Below are positions 1 through 11,352 of a DNA stretch of 64,000 nucleotides, piece after piece; position 1 is the stretch's first letter, and each line of letters begins with the position of its first letter. The notes beneath the pieces were generated by a model that was not told the DNA's origin, did not search any database, and saw only the letters and a program-made list of their open reading frames with translations. This stretch comes from Nereocystis luetkeana (lineage: Eukaryota; Sar; Phaeophyceae; Laminariales; Laminariaceae): NCBI GenBank assembly GCA_031213475.1, contig JARUPZ010000009.1, positions 10,511,601 through 10,575,600 of the forward strand, read 5' to 3'. The translations under genes were made by a program, and so were the position numbers.

Positions 1-162
1 GCTCGAATGAACCCTGTCAACCATTGTTTATAGGTTGTTTATATAATGGTTGTATGTTGCATCTATAATGGTTACATGCTACATAGAACAAGCCTGGTTA
101 TACGAGCTGCTTGCTCATCTTGATTCTTTCACTTTTATTTTGTCATCCTTTTCGGCTCAAAT

Positions 163-250
163 CCCTTTAGAACCGCAGTCCCGTTTTGGGGACAAACTAC
201 TTGATATTTGAGTGGTTTGTCCCCAAAACGGGACCGCGGTTCTAAAAGGG
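163..250. mobile_element. Fam2 MITE
   Basis: The arms CCCTTTAGAACCGCAGTC and GACCGCGGTTCTAAAAGGG are inverted around a TACTTGATATTTGAGTGG centre. The whole element is one imperfect palindrome. The flanks are TCAA-like rather than perfect TTAA. Confidence 0.85.
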
Positions 251-363
251 TCAAGTGTCGGTAGGGTTTTTGTTTTTCCGGAAACAGCGTTTGAGTCCAC
301 CGAAGAACAAAAAAAAAGGAGGAGCGCGAAGGCCGGCCTCGGTTGTACGCGGGAGAAGCCCCA

Positions 364-466
364 TACGGGGGACCATAGTTAATAGGACCTATGGTATACA
401 TAAAAACCTACATGTTTAACCATTTTTACTGACAATATTTGGTCCTATTAACTATGGTCCCCCGTA
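364..466. mobile_element. Fam1 MITE
   Basis: Both terminal arms are intact (ACGGGGGACCATAGTTAA and its complement). They surround the AT-rich centre containing TGTTTAACCATTTTTACT. There is no coding capacity. Confidence 0.9.
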
Positions 467-634
467 CTATATGTGCACCTGGTACATTTTTTTTCCAGTT
501 CGAAGCTTGCGACAAGGGGTTGGGACAACGCCGTGAAAAAAGACAGCCTGATCCTGTAGGCTAGACCAGCTCGTAGCGATATGTGTAGTTCGTTTGTGTC
601 GTACGCAGACAGCGGCTTGCGTCTTGCCTGCACC

Positions 635-706
635 ATTAACCGTTCTTTTCTACCCAACTGCATCGGTGTACCCAGTGTCCGTCCTGATATCCTTATCCTA
701 GAGGGA
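635..706 (+). repeat. RepH fragment
   Basis: It has the family signature, an ACCGTTCTTTTCTACCC-like block followed by CCCAGTGTCCGTCC, also seen at 39131, 48367 and 54345. It is cut off by the Fam1 copy that follows. Confidence 0.5.
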
Positions 707-713
707 TCCTATT

Positions 714-1063
714 TACGGGGGGACATAGTAAATGGGACCAAATATTGTTGGTAAAATAGGGAAACATATAGTTTTTGTGTGTACCGTAGGTCCTATTTAG
801 GGTCATTCTTATCGGAGAGCTTTTCTCCCAAATTTTCGACATTTTTTTCGCGCAATTTTTCTATATTCCATATTTTCCTGTTCTTTTTTTTTCCCAAATA
901 TTGGAATGTTAACGAACTTGATATTTTTGCTTCTGGAGAATTTCACGAATAGAGAACGCCTCCGTATATCGATACATATCTCCAATTATTTCCAAACTTT
1001 GGAAAATTTGGAAAAAAAGCTCTCCGATAAGAATGAGCCTTACTCTTGCCCCCCCCCGTAACA
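714..1063. mobile_element. Fam1 MITE split by a Fam4 insertion
   Basis: The left arm and centre run to about 799. The degraded right arm (ACTCTTGCCCCCCCCCGTAA) resumes after the Fam4 copy at 800-1039. The Fam1 insertion is therefore older than the Fam4 insertion. Confidence 0.75.
800..1039. mobile_element. Fam4 MITE (Tourist-like)
   Basis: The left end GGGTCATTCTTATCGGAGAG and right end CTCTCCGATAAGAATGAGCC are inverted. Both sides are flanked by TTA (797-799 and 1040-1042). A 3-bp TTA/TAA duplication is typical of PIF/Harbinger MITEs. The interior is AT-rich with no coding sequence. Confidence 0.85.
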
Positions 1064-1300
1064 ATGATGTGATCACGTGGTCACAGACTGTTGTTCTGAA
1101 ACAGAGAAAGACTGACGCAAAAACAACCGCAACTGACTGGGTACGCACAGCATGTAAATGCCAACGTACCGGGTACGAGAACACAACGAACGCAAGCCAG
1201 AGACACAAGAAAATGAGAGTGAAAAGACAATGAAAAAACGTGGAATGAAAAAAAAGCACACACTCACACAAACCACGCAAGGACGTCAGAATGGCTGCTA

Positions 1301-1397
1301 TTAACCCTTTTAGGACCGCAGTCCCGTTTTGGGGACCAACTACTTGAAATTTGAGTGGTTTGTCCCCAAAACGGGACTGCGGTTCTAAAAGGGTTAA
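1301..1397. mobile_element. Fam2 MITE with TTAA on both sides
   Basis: TTAA at 1301-1304 and 1394-1397 flanks arms CCCTTTTAGGACCGCAGTCC and its near-complement. This is one of the copies supporting a TTAA target. Confidence 0.9.
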
Positions 1398-1460
1398 ATT
1401 GAGAAAATCGTTCGTGCTCAAGAGGAACAGATACCTGCTGCACGGACGAAGCAACATTCA

Positions 1461-1550
1461 CCCTTATTATAACTGCAGTCCCGTTGTTAGGGACAAACCA
1501 CTCAAATTCCAAGTAATTTGTCCCCAAAACGGGACTGCGGTGCTAAATGG
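1461..1550. mobile_element. degenerate Fam2 MITE
   Basis: The left arm is decayed (CTGCAGTCCCGTTGTTAGGG) and the right arm is well kept (CCAAAACGGGACTGCGGTG). The central CACTCAAATTCCAAGTA block is recognisable. Confidence 0.75.
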
Positions 1551-1813
1551 ACGAAGACGAAGAGGATACCATAATGAGGGCAGTGGCGTGGGGGGGGGGG
1601 GCAGGGAACAAAGGGAGAAACATGGCCAAAAGCAAGAAAAAAGAGAGAAGAGAGGAAAGAGAAAATCGTACTCCAGGCGGTGATAGCATCATGGGTGCTC
1701 GTCTTCTCTGCTACAAAACCGACCCGGGGACCTTGCCACACCGTCTGCCATCTCCTTCCTACGCCCTCGCCATTAGAGGTGTCAAGCGCAAGTGCTGCCG
1801 CTGTTGCGCGCCC

Positions 1814-1934
1814 GGGGGGCCATAGTTAATAGGACCAAATATTGTTAGTAAAAATGGTCAAATATATACCCAGGTACCTGGTAGGTTTTTTTTATGTAAT
1901 CCATGGGTATTATTAACTATGGTCCCCCGTAATA
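1814..1934. mobile_element. Fam1 MITE with micro-insertions
   Basis: The arms are clear. The centre carries CCCAGG-TA-CCTGG-TA at 1869-1883, where other copies read AAATATATAGGTTTTT without interruption. Confidence 0.88.
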
Positions 1935-2100
1935 ACTGATACCGAGAAATTCAAGCGCTAGTCGAACCGATACCATGCCACATGATCTACCTTTTTGTTT
2001 ATGCGTTCATTCGTCGACAGCTGTGTCAGTACGGCTGCTACTCCTCCCCCCCCCCCCCCCTACCCTCCCCTCCCCTCCCCTCCCCTGTGCCAACGTTTTA

Positions 2101-2327
2101 GGTTCATTCTTATCGGAGAGCGTTTTTTCCAAAATTTTCAAAGCTTGGAAATAATCGGAGATATGTATCAATATACGGAGGCGTTCTGTCACTATTCGTG
2201 AAATTCTCCAGAACCAAAAATATCAATTTCGTTAACATTCCAATACTTGGAAAAAAAGAAACAGGAAAATATGAAAGATTGAAATATTGCGCGAAAAAAA
2301 TGTCGAAAATTTGGAAAAAAAAAAACC
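2101..2327. mobile_element. Fam4 MITE (Tourist-like)
   Basis: The left end GGTTCATTCTTATCGGAGAG is good and the right end is eroded to an A-run plus CC. TTA lies at 2098-2100 and 2328-2330. The interior aligns with the copy at 800. Confidence 0.8.
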
Positions 2328-2502
2328 TTACTCGGGCAAGAAGTTGTACCAAGCAAGCTCCACCGACAGGCCGGCTAAAAAATCCCTTTTTTTGGTCGTT
2401 TCCCCCCCGATAAAATCATCTCGCTTTTGATTTTCGAAACAACGAGCGAACAGTGAACAACCCAGGAGACAGAGAGAGAAAGCAAAGCGAACCCCAACTA
2501 CT

Positions 2503-2610
2503 TCGGGGGGCCATGGTTACTAGGACCAATTATTGTTACTAGAAATACTTAAATATATATAGGTTTTTGTGCGTACCGTAGGTCCTATTTACTATGGCCC
2601 CCCGTAAATA
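2503..2610. mobile_element. Fam1 MITE
   Basis: The ends CGGGGGGCCATGGTTACTAG and ACTATGGCCCCCCGTAA show the variant arm GGCC instead of GACC. The terminal TTA is mutated on the left. Confidence 0.85.
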
Positions 2611-3039
2611 GCCCTTGGTTGCCTCTTTGTCTTCCACTCTCTCTCCTTTTTTTTCGTTTCCCGTGTACTGCGCCCTTATGTTCCCTTCTCCCTTCCCAAG
2701 CCGCAACCATGCAGGCTCTTCTTGCCCCTCCCCGCTGCTGCCCCCCCCCCCCTATTTTATATAGGATGGGTTGGCGTCGGTTGGTAACGGCACTAGAACA
2801 TGCCGCTCACTACGTGAGCTAGACAACCAGTGTACCGTTTTTTTTTTGGCGGTCACCCACACCCGGGTTGTCGAGTTGTATCATTTGTGCGAGGTAAAGA
2901 ACCTTTACTTCGCACTATTGGGAATTGATCGTATCACGTAGTTTTCGAGGTAAGGCACCCAAGAGGCAGTTACATAGTACCCCCATTGCTGTCTCTGGAA
3001 ATGCCTACACCGGAAATTAAATCAACTCATTGAAGCTGT

Positions 3040-3275
3040 CATCCATATGCAAGTCCGCCTCACAAGCGGTTCTTAGTAGGATGCAGCTCACCCTTCATGC
3101 GACTCGCCAGACACCTCACGGCGCTTCGCGCCTGGTGCAAGCAATGTCTACCTGGTCGATGAAAACCCGACATGCTCCGTCCCGGCATTGTAGGGATGCG
3201 AGGGTCTATGGCCATACGACTACGGCCATGCATGAGATCGAGTGCATCTCTCCTATCGAGTACACCCCCGCTGCT
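3040..3275 (+). repeat. RepE interspersed repeat
   Basis: It contains CACCCTTCATGCGACTCGCC, TGGTGCAAGCAATGTC, GTCCCGGCATTGTAGGG and GGCCATGCATGAGATCGAG, and ends in a C-rich run. The same blocks recur at 11005, 18082, 19838, 26596 and 59541. No protein family is recognised. Confidence 0.65.
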
Positions 3276-3544
3276 GTGTGAGGTGTGTGTTGTCTTCACA
3301 TGAGACCGTCATGTCTACCCATGACTACCCATGATCTGCGTCGGTGCGCCCGGAGTCTAAGTCCTGAGTCCTGGCCATTTGTCCTCGGGAGAGATACGAT
3401 TTCGTGGTCGCAGCCTGTGTGCAGCCTGTGCAGAGACTGAGAAAACCAGAGAGAGAGTCGCATCAAAAGGGTAATGCAAAGTGACGTTACAACGCACCGG
3501 GTACGTATGCAGAGGAAAACACGTAAACACAACAACGCAAGCCA

Positions 3545-3810
3545 GACCAGAGAAAAAAAAAATGACTAGAAGAGAAAAAACAATGACAAAAACAGAAAAA
3601 AAAACAATGCCAAAAAAAAAAGAAGAAAATGACAAAAAGAGAAGAAAAAAATGACAAGGAGAGATAAAAATGACAAAAAGAAAAAAAATGGCTGGCAGAG
3701 AATGAAAACGACAAAAAGGGAAGAAAAAAATGACAAAAGGAGAAAAAAAAATGGCAAGGAGAGAAAAAAATGACAAGAAGAGAAAAAAAATGAAGTATGG
3801 AGTGAAAAAT
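3545..3810 (+). repeat. purine-rich (AAAATGACAAAAAGAGA)n tract
   Basis: Degenerate tandem units of roughly 15-22 bp with the core AAATGACAA recur about 15 times. The complementary strand gives a Phe/Ser-rich open frame in several frames at once. That is a composition effect, not coding evidence. Confidence 0.8.
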
Positions 3811-3962
3811 AGTACAAAAGACGCAATCAAACCAGAAAGGCTTGGAGAAGATAAGGGCAAGCGCTGAGGAGGTACATATATGACTGCTACACGGACACAG
3901 CAGGACGAAACACAAAAACAAACATAGGCAAAAAATCAAGACAAACCATACTCAAGGCTATG

Positions 3963-3992
3963 ATATATATATATATATATATCTATATATAT
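3963..3992. repeat. (AT)n microsatellite
   Basis: Alternating AT with one CT interruption. Confidence 0.9.
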
Positions 3993-4164
3993 GCTTACGA
4001 AGTATATAGTGCTGTATGTATAAGTATGACACGTAGTAACCAACATGGGTTCCCGTCGCTGCTACGGAGTCGGTCCGGGGACCTTGCCGCACCCTCTGAC
4101 ATCTCCTCCCTGCTCTCCACGAATGAATCCGACGCCGTCGATCCGCCGTGCGATTGAATCAGAC

Positions 4165-4190
4165 GGGTGGGTGGGTGGGTGGGTGGGTGG
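4165..4190 (+). repeat. (GGGT)n tract, potential G-quadruplex
   Basis: Six or more GGG runs are separated by single T residues, which fits the simplest G-quadruplex pattern on the + strand. Confidence 0.8.
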
Positions 4191-4320
4191 TGGATGGAGG
4201 GCCCCATGGATTGGTGTTTTTTTTTTCGCGATTCACAGGCGTACGTACCTTTTTTTTCCGATGCTGTTTGTGTATGATGCCGATATCGATCGATTGAATA
4301 GTATACAAAGAGTGGGCATC

Positions 4321-5544
<1,224 letters not shown>

Positions 5545-5608
5545 TTGAAGAAATCGGAGACTCATCATCAGTCGGTTGCTGCGCTTCAAGTAATCACAGC
5601 CACCTACC

Positions 5609-5717
5609 TATTACGGGGGACCATAGTTAATAGGACCAAATATTGTGAGTAAAAATGGTTAAATACATGGTTTTTTATGTATACCATAGGTCCTATTAAC
5701 TAAGGTCCTCCGTAATA
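5609..5717. mobile_element. Fam1 MITE
   Basis: Full length, flanked by CTA and TAG. The right arm has CCTCCGTAA instead of CCCCCGTAA. Confidence 0.9.
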
Positions 5718-5834
5718 GCTCTTTTACGTATCAGGCGCATCATTTTTTGCTATTGATTCCGTTGTCGTTAAGTGGTACACGATTGAATCGGATGGACGGA
5801 TCGGTTGCGATTCACAGCAGTCCTGCCGTTTTTT

Positions 5835-6361
5835 TGCGGTTCGGATGTAGACATACCGCCCCTCGTCCCTTCGCGTATTGCACATCTATACGATGTGGTA
5901 AGTTCAAGTTTGCCGGTTTGAACCCAACGGATCAGCTGGGATTCACATAAGATGCACCTCCCACCCTACCGGTAATCTGGTACGTATATGACATCCTCCC
6001 TGCGGTTCGGATGTAGACATACCGCCCCTCCTTCGTGTATTGCACATATATACGATGTGGTAAGTTCAAGTTTGCGGGGTTGAACCCAACGGATCAGCTG
6101 GGATTCATATAAGATGCACCTCCCACCCTACCGGTAATCTGGTACCGGGTACGTATATGACATCCTCCCTGCGGTTCGGATGTCTACTACCGTCCCTCGT
6201 CCCTTCGCGTATGGCACATATATACGATATGATAAGTTCAAGTTTGCCGGGTTGGACCCAACGGATCAGCTGGGATTCACACAAGATGCACCTCCCACCC
6301 TACCGGTAATCTGGTACGTAAATATGTACCAGGGTACCTGGTATATAACATCCTCCCTGTG
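5835..6361 (+). repeat. three tandem copies of a ~166 bp unit
   Basis: Units begin TGCGGTTCGGATGT at 5835, 6001 and 6170 and share CAACGGATCAGCTGGGATTC. Unit 2 lacks about 10 bp near its start. Unit 2 also gains CCGGG plus TA at 6145-6151. Unit 3 gains a TACCAGGGTACCTGGTA-containing segment near 6326. The duplications allow micro-insertions to be read directly. Confidence 0.9.
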
Positions 6362-6937
6362 TATCCGGTAATACCGTTCATTCCCTGTGAGCTGTGAGTC
6401 GTATCGTATCATATCCACCTAAACAAAACACGTCCCCTGAGGCATATCGTATGTATACGTTCGTGCGAGCACGGTGTTTGTGTGTACGATGTCATACGCG
6501 CTCGATGGTACGTGCCTGGTACCTGCGGCATGTCGACTGATGTGTTTTGAAGATGCAGATAGGTAGGAGGTCGATTCGAGAGTCGAGACAGCAGTAGCGG
6601 CCCCTCCGCCTCTACTGCCTGTCTATGCTCGTGGCATGGTTTATGATGAGCGTATACGTAGGTATATATCTTCCCTTTGCGTGCGATCGTATCGATAAAA
6701 AGGATAAAAAGGATGAAAGGGACGGAGGTTTGGAGATAGAAAAGGCAGTGAGTGTTAGCCTTATCTTGACGTCTTGACGTCTTGACCCACACAACGCACC
6801 TGATAAAGTACCGAAATAGTACCGTTTTCGTGGGGGTCCGCACTTTTTTGTTTTTCAATTATGTCCAAATCGACCCACTGCAGTATTAACAACAGCAGTA
6901 GTGGGCGACAGGTGCTATGATAATAAACGTCGATCTG

Positions 6938-7092
6938 GTGTCCAGGCTCAAATATCTCACCTGGTATTTTTCCCCCGACCTCGATCTACGAGTAACTCGT
7001 TTCAGGTTTGTGTAAGAATCAGAGTTGGTCACAGGGTTGAGGCGTGTTTCTTATCCGAATTTCCGCATTGTTCGTGACGATCTGAGCCTATT
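6938..7092. mobile_element. RepK repeat
   Basis: It shares TGTCCAGGCTCAAA, GAGTTGGTC, TTGAGG and GATCTGAGCCTAT, in order, with 12985-13145. The terminal AGGCTCA/TGAGCCT pair is inverted, so it may be a short MITE. Confidence 0.55.
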
Positions 7093-7097
7093 TTTTA

Positions 7098-7198
7098 TTA
7101 ACCCTTTTAGGACCGCAGTCCCGTTTTTGGGGGGCAAACTACTTGCGATTTGAGTGTTTTGTCCCCACAGATGGGAGGGAGTGCCGTTCTAAAAGGTG
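7098..7198. mobile_element. Fam2 MITE
   Basis: Left flank TTAA at 7098-7101 and good left arm. The right arm has diverged (CCCACAGATGGGAGGGAG). It lies immediately beside the RepK copy. Confidence 0.8.
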
Positions 7199-7338
7199 TT
7201 TCTTAGCCTGGACTAATGTTCGGGTTGGGGTTAACGCCTCCTCGTGATTTGTAGAAAAGAAAAACATCCAAAAGCACGTGGAATCGTGAAAAAACGCACC
7301 ATGGTACCTGGTATCATATATTTGATACATGGTTTATC

Positions 7339-7446
7339 TATTACGGGGGACCATAGTTAATAGGACCAAACATCGTGAGTAAAAATGCTTGAATATATAG
7401 GTTTTATGTATACCACAGGTCCTATTAACTTTGGCCCCCCGAAGTA
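7339..7446. mobile_element. Fam1 MITE
   Basis: The left TA-TTACGGGGGACC is intact. The right end is CCCCCCGAAGTAG, with two changes in the terminal bases. Confidence 0.88.
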
Positions 7447-7756
7447 GTACCCTGCTTGTGACGGCGCCCCCAGGAAAGAAGGGCGGAGATAATAAATGGG
7501 ATGGAAGCATGTCATGTACCGGATACCTGGTATGTATGTATGTATGTATGCATGTAATAAAAAGGCATCAACACCACCCGTAGGCAATGTATCACAGGGT
7601 GCTACCATATGTCATAGCACATTCCTACAGTAGTACGCGGTTAGACGAAAACATCTCAATGCAATTGTCAACAGGTGTGTAACCAACAGCTGGATGGTCT
7701 GATGCCCACCATTAACGTTAGTGCTGCTGTCCACCAGCTATGATGGTACGATAGAC

Positions 7757-8105
7757 ACCGTATCACGCTAGGGTGATAAGATAACACACCCCCTCGGACG
7801 ATTTTCAAACCCGGGTTTTCTCGACAATGGCGAGGGCGTACTGAATACGACAACCGATGATGCGTCTAGATGCAACCTTCTCGACGAAATATTTCCAAAA
7901 CCGCCATTTTCGTTGTGTGCGCCCCCCTTAACCCCTTTAGAACGGAGTCCCGTTTTGGGGCCAAACTACTTGAAATTTGACTGGTTTGTCCCCTAAACGG
8001 AACCGCGGTTCAAAAGAGGGTTAATACATGTTTTCGCAGGAAGCCGGGTCTGAAATTCGTCTCGGGGGGGGGGGGGTGTTATCTTATCACCCAGTGTGAT
8101 ACGGT
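7757..8105. mobile_element. Fam3 MITE carrying a Fam2 insert
   Basis: The ends ACCGTATCACGCTAGGGTGA and TATCACCCAGTGTGATACGG are inverted. Internal CGTCGAGAAGG-like and CAGACCCGG-like blocks match 16487 and 23489 in opposite orientation. Fam2 occupies 7928-8024. An inner G run precedes the right end. Confidence 0.82.
7928..8024. mobile_element. Fam2 MITE nested in Fam3
   Basis: TTAA lies on both sides (7928-7931 and 8021-8024). The Fam3 junction is the same as in the copy at 16573, next to an ACATGT block. Confidence 0.88.
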
Positions 8106-8194
8106 ACTGCTGCCTGCCGCTGCTGCTGCTGCTGTCGCATCCAGGACGTTGGCACAGCGTTGCATTGCCTAATCTCCTTCTGCGTGTTGTCTTG

Positions 8195-9125
8195 ACATTG
8201 AACCAGTTCGTTCTATAAAAGCACGCCGGAGCACCCAGTGTCCGTCGTGTTCCCTTCTTCTGGAGGGATATTAATCACTTCGGTATGTGGTCGCAGACTT
8301 GTTTGAGACCGCCAAAAAAACACACACACACACAAATTAAAAAAAAAAAATGATCACGAATGATTGGGTAACGCAAGTGAAGCGCGAAGGTGCCGGGTAC
8401 GAGAGCACAACAGCACTCCACACGGGACAGAACGTAAGAATGAAAGCACACTAACCAAGCTGCTGCACTCACGAATCAACACTAAGGGGAGCGAGATGCC
8501 GGCATGGTGACGGCCGGGGGGGGGGGGGGGGGGGGGGAAGAGGAACAAAGAGCGAAACAAGGCCTTAATCAAGAAAATAGTAGAGAAGAGGAGAACAGCA
8601 AAAAAAAACGTACCCAGGACGGTGATAGTAAAACATGGGTGTCTTCCTCGGCTAGAAAACCGATTCGGGAGCCTATCCACACCCTCTGCCGTCTCCTTCC
8701 TGCTCTCGTCTACAGCGGTGTCAAGTTTCACGTTTCAGTAATGCCGCGATCGCGACCCCCCCCTCCCCGCCCCATTGAACAGCTCAACAAAAAACAGGCA
8801 AGAAACTACGACAACATGTCAAGGGCTATTATAGTTGAATGAATATCTTGCCACCCGATCGATCTATCGTTTCGTTTCTGCACTCGTCGACAGCTGTATC
8901 AGGTACATCAGCAGCTCAAGCTTCATTCTTACCAATCCTCCGGAGGACGAAAATCAAAAAAAAAAAAGAAAAAAAAAAATACGGCTGCCCCTCCCCCCTC
9001 TCCCCTTGTCGCCGCTCTTGGCGTCCTGAGCGGCGTGGAGCAGCCGGCTCCTCTCCGCCTCGCCTCTGTGCCATCTCGCCACGAAACGGTCCGCCGCTTC
9101 GACGACCCACCGATACCACATCCCA
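8195..9125 (+). repeat. RepNP interspersed repeat, copy 3
   Basis: It begins with a RepH-like CACCCAGTGTCCGTCG segment. It continues through GGTCGCAGACTTG, GGTGCCGGGTACGAGAGCAC, a 22-base G run at 8516-8537, a GGACGGTGATAGTA block and TCGTCGACAGCTGTATCAG. The order is the same as at 1065-2095. The shared RepH start suggests RepH and RepNP are parts of one longer element. Confidence 0.55.
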
Positions 9126-9820
9126 CTCTTCTTAGGTACCCTCCGTTACTTTACTGTCATGGCATCCTATCTACAGTATGTACGTACGTAGCAATAGTAG
9201 TATGACGTGGTCTCTCTATGTCGTAGTTTGTGACGACAGCTTACTAATAGCTATATATATATGTGTGTATATATACGGAGAAAAAACGTACTGGTATTGA
9301 CGTGTGTTTGACCCACAGGAAATGAAAAACAGAAATTGAAAATGCCGTATATTTGTATATTTGCAAAACGTGTACGGTATCAATAGTTCGACCGCAAAAA
9401 AAAGAGCGTGGATAAAAAAGTATGCGTATTTCGATGAGGTACGTGTTAAAATGAGGGTATTTTCTAATTTTTGTAGAACAACTGAGGACAAAAACGGTAC
9501 GTGCACTATTAATGTTCATGTTACGTATCAAATGTAAGTAAGATTGAAACAGGGAGTTCATCCAACCGCTGAAAATTTGATAAATTATGGTGGAAATGAA
9601 AAGTGAAAACTATTTCAGCGAACATGCCAAAAAAAGCCGTATAAAACAGAGAGTTCAACCACAATAAAAAAGAGGGGGAGAAAAAGTAGAACAAAAACTA
9701 ATGGAGATTGAAAGATTTCCGTGGGCCGCGGACTCTTGGTCCATTGATACTCGTATTCTGCCCTTCTCGAAGTTTTGATTTTCAGCTGTATTCATGTAAT
9801 AATAACTGAAATTACTTTTT
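9126..9820. other. unassigned AT-rich spacer
   Basis: No recognised repeat or convincing gene. It holds a TACGTACG patch near 9180, an (AT) patch near 9255 and short open frames rich in Tyr, Ser and Phe on the minus strand that look like composition effects. Confidence 0.5.
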
Positions 9821-9928
9821 ATTTCGGGGGACCATAGTTAACAGGACCTATGGTACACATAAAAACCTATATGTTTAACCATTTTTCCTAACAATATTTG
9901 GTCCTGTTAACTATGGCCCCCCGCAATA
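9821..9928. mobile_element. Fam1 MITE
   Basis: The ends TTTCGGGGGACCATAGTTAA and CTATGGCCCCCCGCAA are clear. Both TTA/TAA terminal bases are mutated. Confidence 0.88.
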
Positions 9929-10243
9929 GTAAAAATACCCCCAAAAAGTTCCCGAATCGTATCTATGGATGGTTTCGTCGAGAAGCCGGCGAGCCGGGAC
10001 GTAAACGGACCAAGAGCTCGCGGAGACTTACTTTTTTTCTGTTGTTCGTGTTCTTGTGGTTCTCTCCGTAACCGATACGTTGTCTTTTCATGTATTCGCT
10101 TGTGTAGTTTCCTCCATGAATATGTTTTTGAATTTGATCTGTCTCGCCCACAGCCAGCCAGGTACGTGCGCTTTAGATTTTTAGAGGGCTTGGCCGAACA
10201 AGCGAAGGAAATCTGGGTTTTTTTTTTCGTGCCGGAGTACTAA

Positions 10244-10467
10244 GGGTCAATCTTGTCGGATATATATATATATTTTTTTTCTTAATGTTCTACGTTTTCT
10301 TCGCGCAATTTTTCAATGCTCCAATTTTTCCTGTTTTTTCTTTTTCCAAATGTGCGAAACTTGACGAGCTTGATTTTTTTAATTTCAGGAGAATAGTGAC
10401 GGAACGCCTCCGTCTATTGATACATACTGGAAATTATGGAAAAAAAGCTCTCCGATAAGAAGGAGCC
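10244..10467. mobile_element. Fam4 MITE (Tourist-like)
   Basis: TAA at 10241-10243 and 10468-10470 flanks GGGTCAATCTTGTCGG and CCGATAAGAAGGAGCC. An (AT) patch sits inside the left end. This copy gives a clean 3-bp TAA duplication. Confidence 0.85.
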
Positions 10468-10938
10468 TAAGCAGCGACCAAAAGGTGATTATCCAGGGGC
10501 AGGTTTCAGCGAAGTCACCATCATGTCGAATACCAGCCAATCAGTATCTCTGTGATGATTATTTCTAAAAAAGAAAAAAAAGCCAGAATTCGCGATTTCC
10601 CTTCCCGTTCTCTAGGGATAGTGACTCCATAGATGGCCTTTCGTGGTCAGGTGAAACCCCGATTTTTTTTTCTGCAGACGCGGGAGCGCGATTTTTCGCC
10701 GACCTTTACGAGCGGAACCCCGAGACTTCCTTTGGAGGGGCGGGTGACAACACGTGCGAATCCACCGCCGCGAGCGCGTGGCCGTGGCTTTTTGCTTGAG
10801 CGTCGATGTTTTCAACGACGGGTAAAAACAGAAGGAAAAAAAACTGCGGTCGAGACGAGATAAGATTATTTTGTTTTCGGCCCAAAGCAGAAACTGAACC
10901 CTGAATACTTGAGGTAGGCCTATGGACGCATATTTTGG

Positions 10939-10982
10939 TTGTTTGTTGTTGTTGTTGTTGTTGTTGTTGGTGGTGTTGTTGT
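10939..10982 (+). repeat. (TTG)n microsatellite
   Basis: About 13 TTG units with TGG interruptions near the end. The complementary strand encodes an Asn run in one frame and Gln or Thr in the others. Confidence 0.9.
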
Positions 10983-11004
10983 AAGCCTGACGAACATCCA
11001 ACCC

Positions 11005-11144
11005 TCCGTCTCGAAAGGGATGCGTGGTCGATGGTCAAATGACTAGAAGGCGAGCAACTAATGAGTACCCCCCCCCCCCCCCCCGTCTATGGTCATACGA
11101 CTACGGCCATGCATGAGATCGAGTACATATCTCCTATTGAGTAC

Positions 11145-11180
<36 letters not shown>
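11005..11180 (+). repeat. RepE repeat with two poly(C) runs
   Basis: The CGTCTCGAAAGGGATGCGTG and GGTCAAATGACTA blocks lead to a C run. Then come GTCATACGACTACGGCCATG and GAGTACATATCTCCTATTG, and a second run of about 33 C at 11146-11178. Confidence 0.65.
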
Positions 11181-11181
<1 letters not shown>

Positions 11182-11352
11182 ATGAAACGCCTGACAGGTT
11201 GGAAACCCAGGGCGCGTCGTCGTGTCGGCTACCGCTGTCGGAGCCTGGCTGGAGCACAACATGGAAGCGAAGAGGCCGGTGATGGCGAGGCTGGCTGCGG
11301 CGCTCAACACCAAAGCGAGATCGATGCATGCCGTCGATCTCGACGAACCTGC

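Larger units (their letters stand above)
1065..2095 (+). repeat. RepNP interspersed repeat, copy 1
   Basis: It shares blocks in the same order with 3400-4130 and 8195-9125. These are a GGTCACAGACTG block, a CGTACCGGGTACGAGAACAC block, a purine-rich stretch after a G run, a GGTGATAGCATCATGGGTG block, GGACCTTGCCACACC and TCGTCGACAGCTGTGTCAG. Fam2 (1301, 1461) and Fam1 (1814) copies interrupt it. It may be the remnant of a longer retroposon. No conserved frame is seen. Confidence 0.55.
3400..4130 (+). repeat. RepNP interspersed repeat, copy 2
   Basis: It starts with a GTGGTCGCAGCCTG block and an ACGCACCGGGTACG block, then a long A/G-rich segment. It ends with GGGACCTTGCCGCACCCTC, matching 1720-1790 and 8670-8735. 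Confidence 0.5.
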
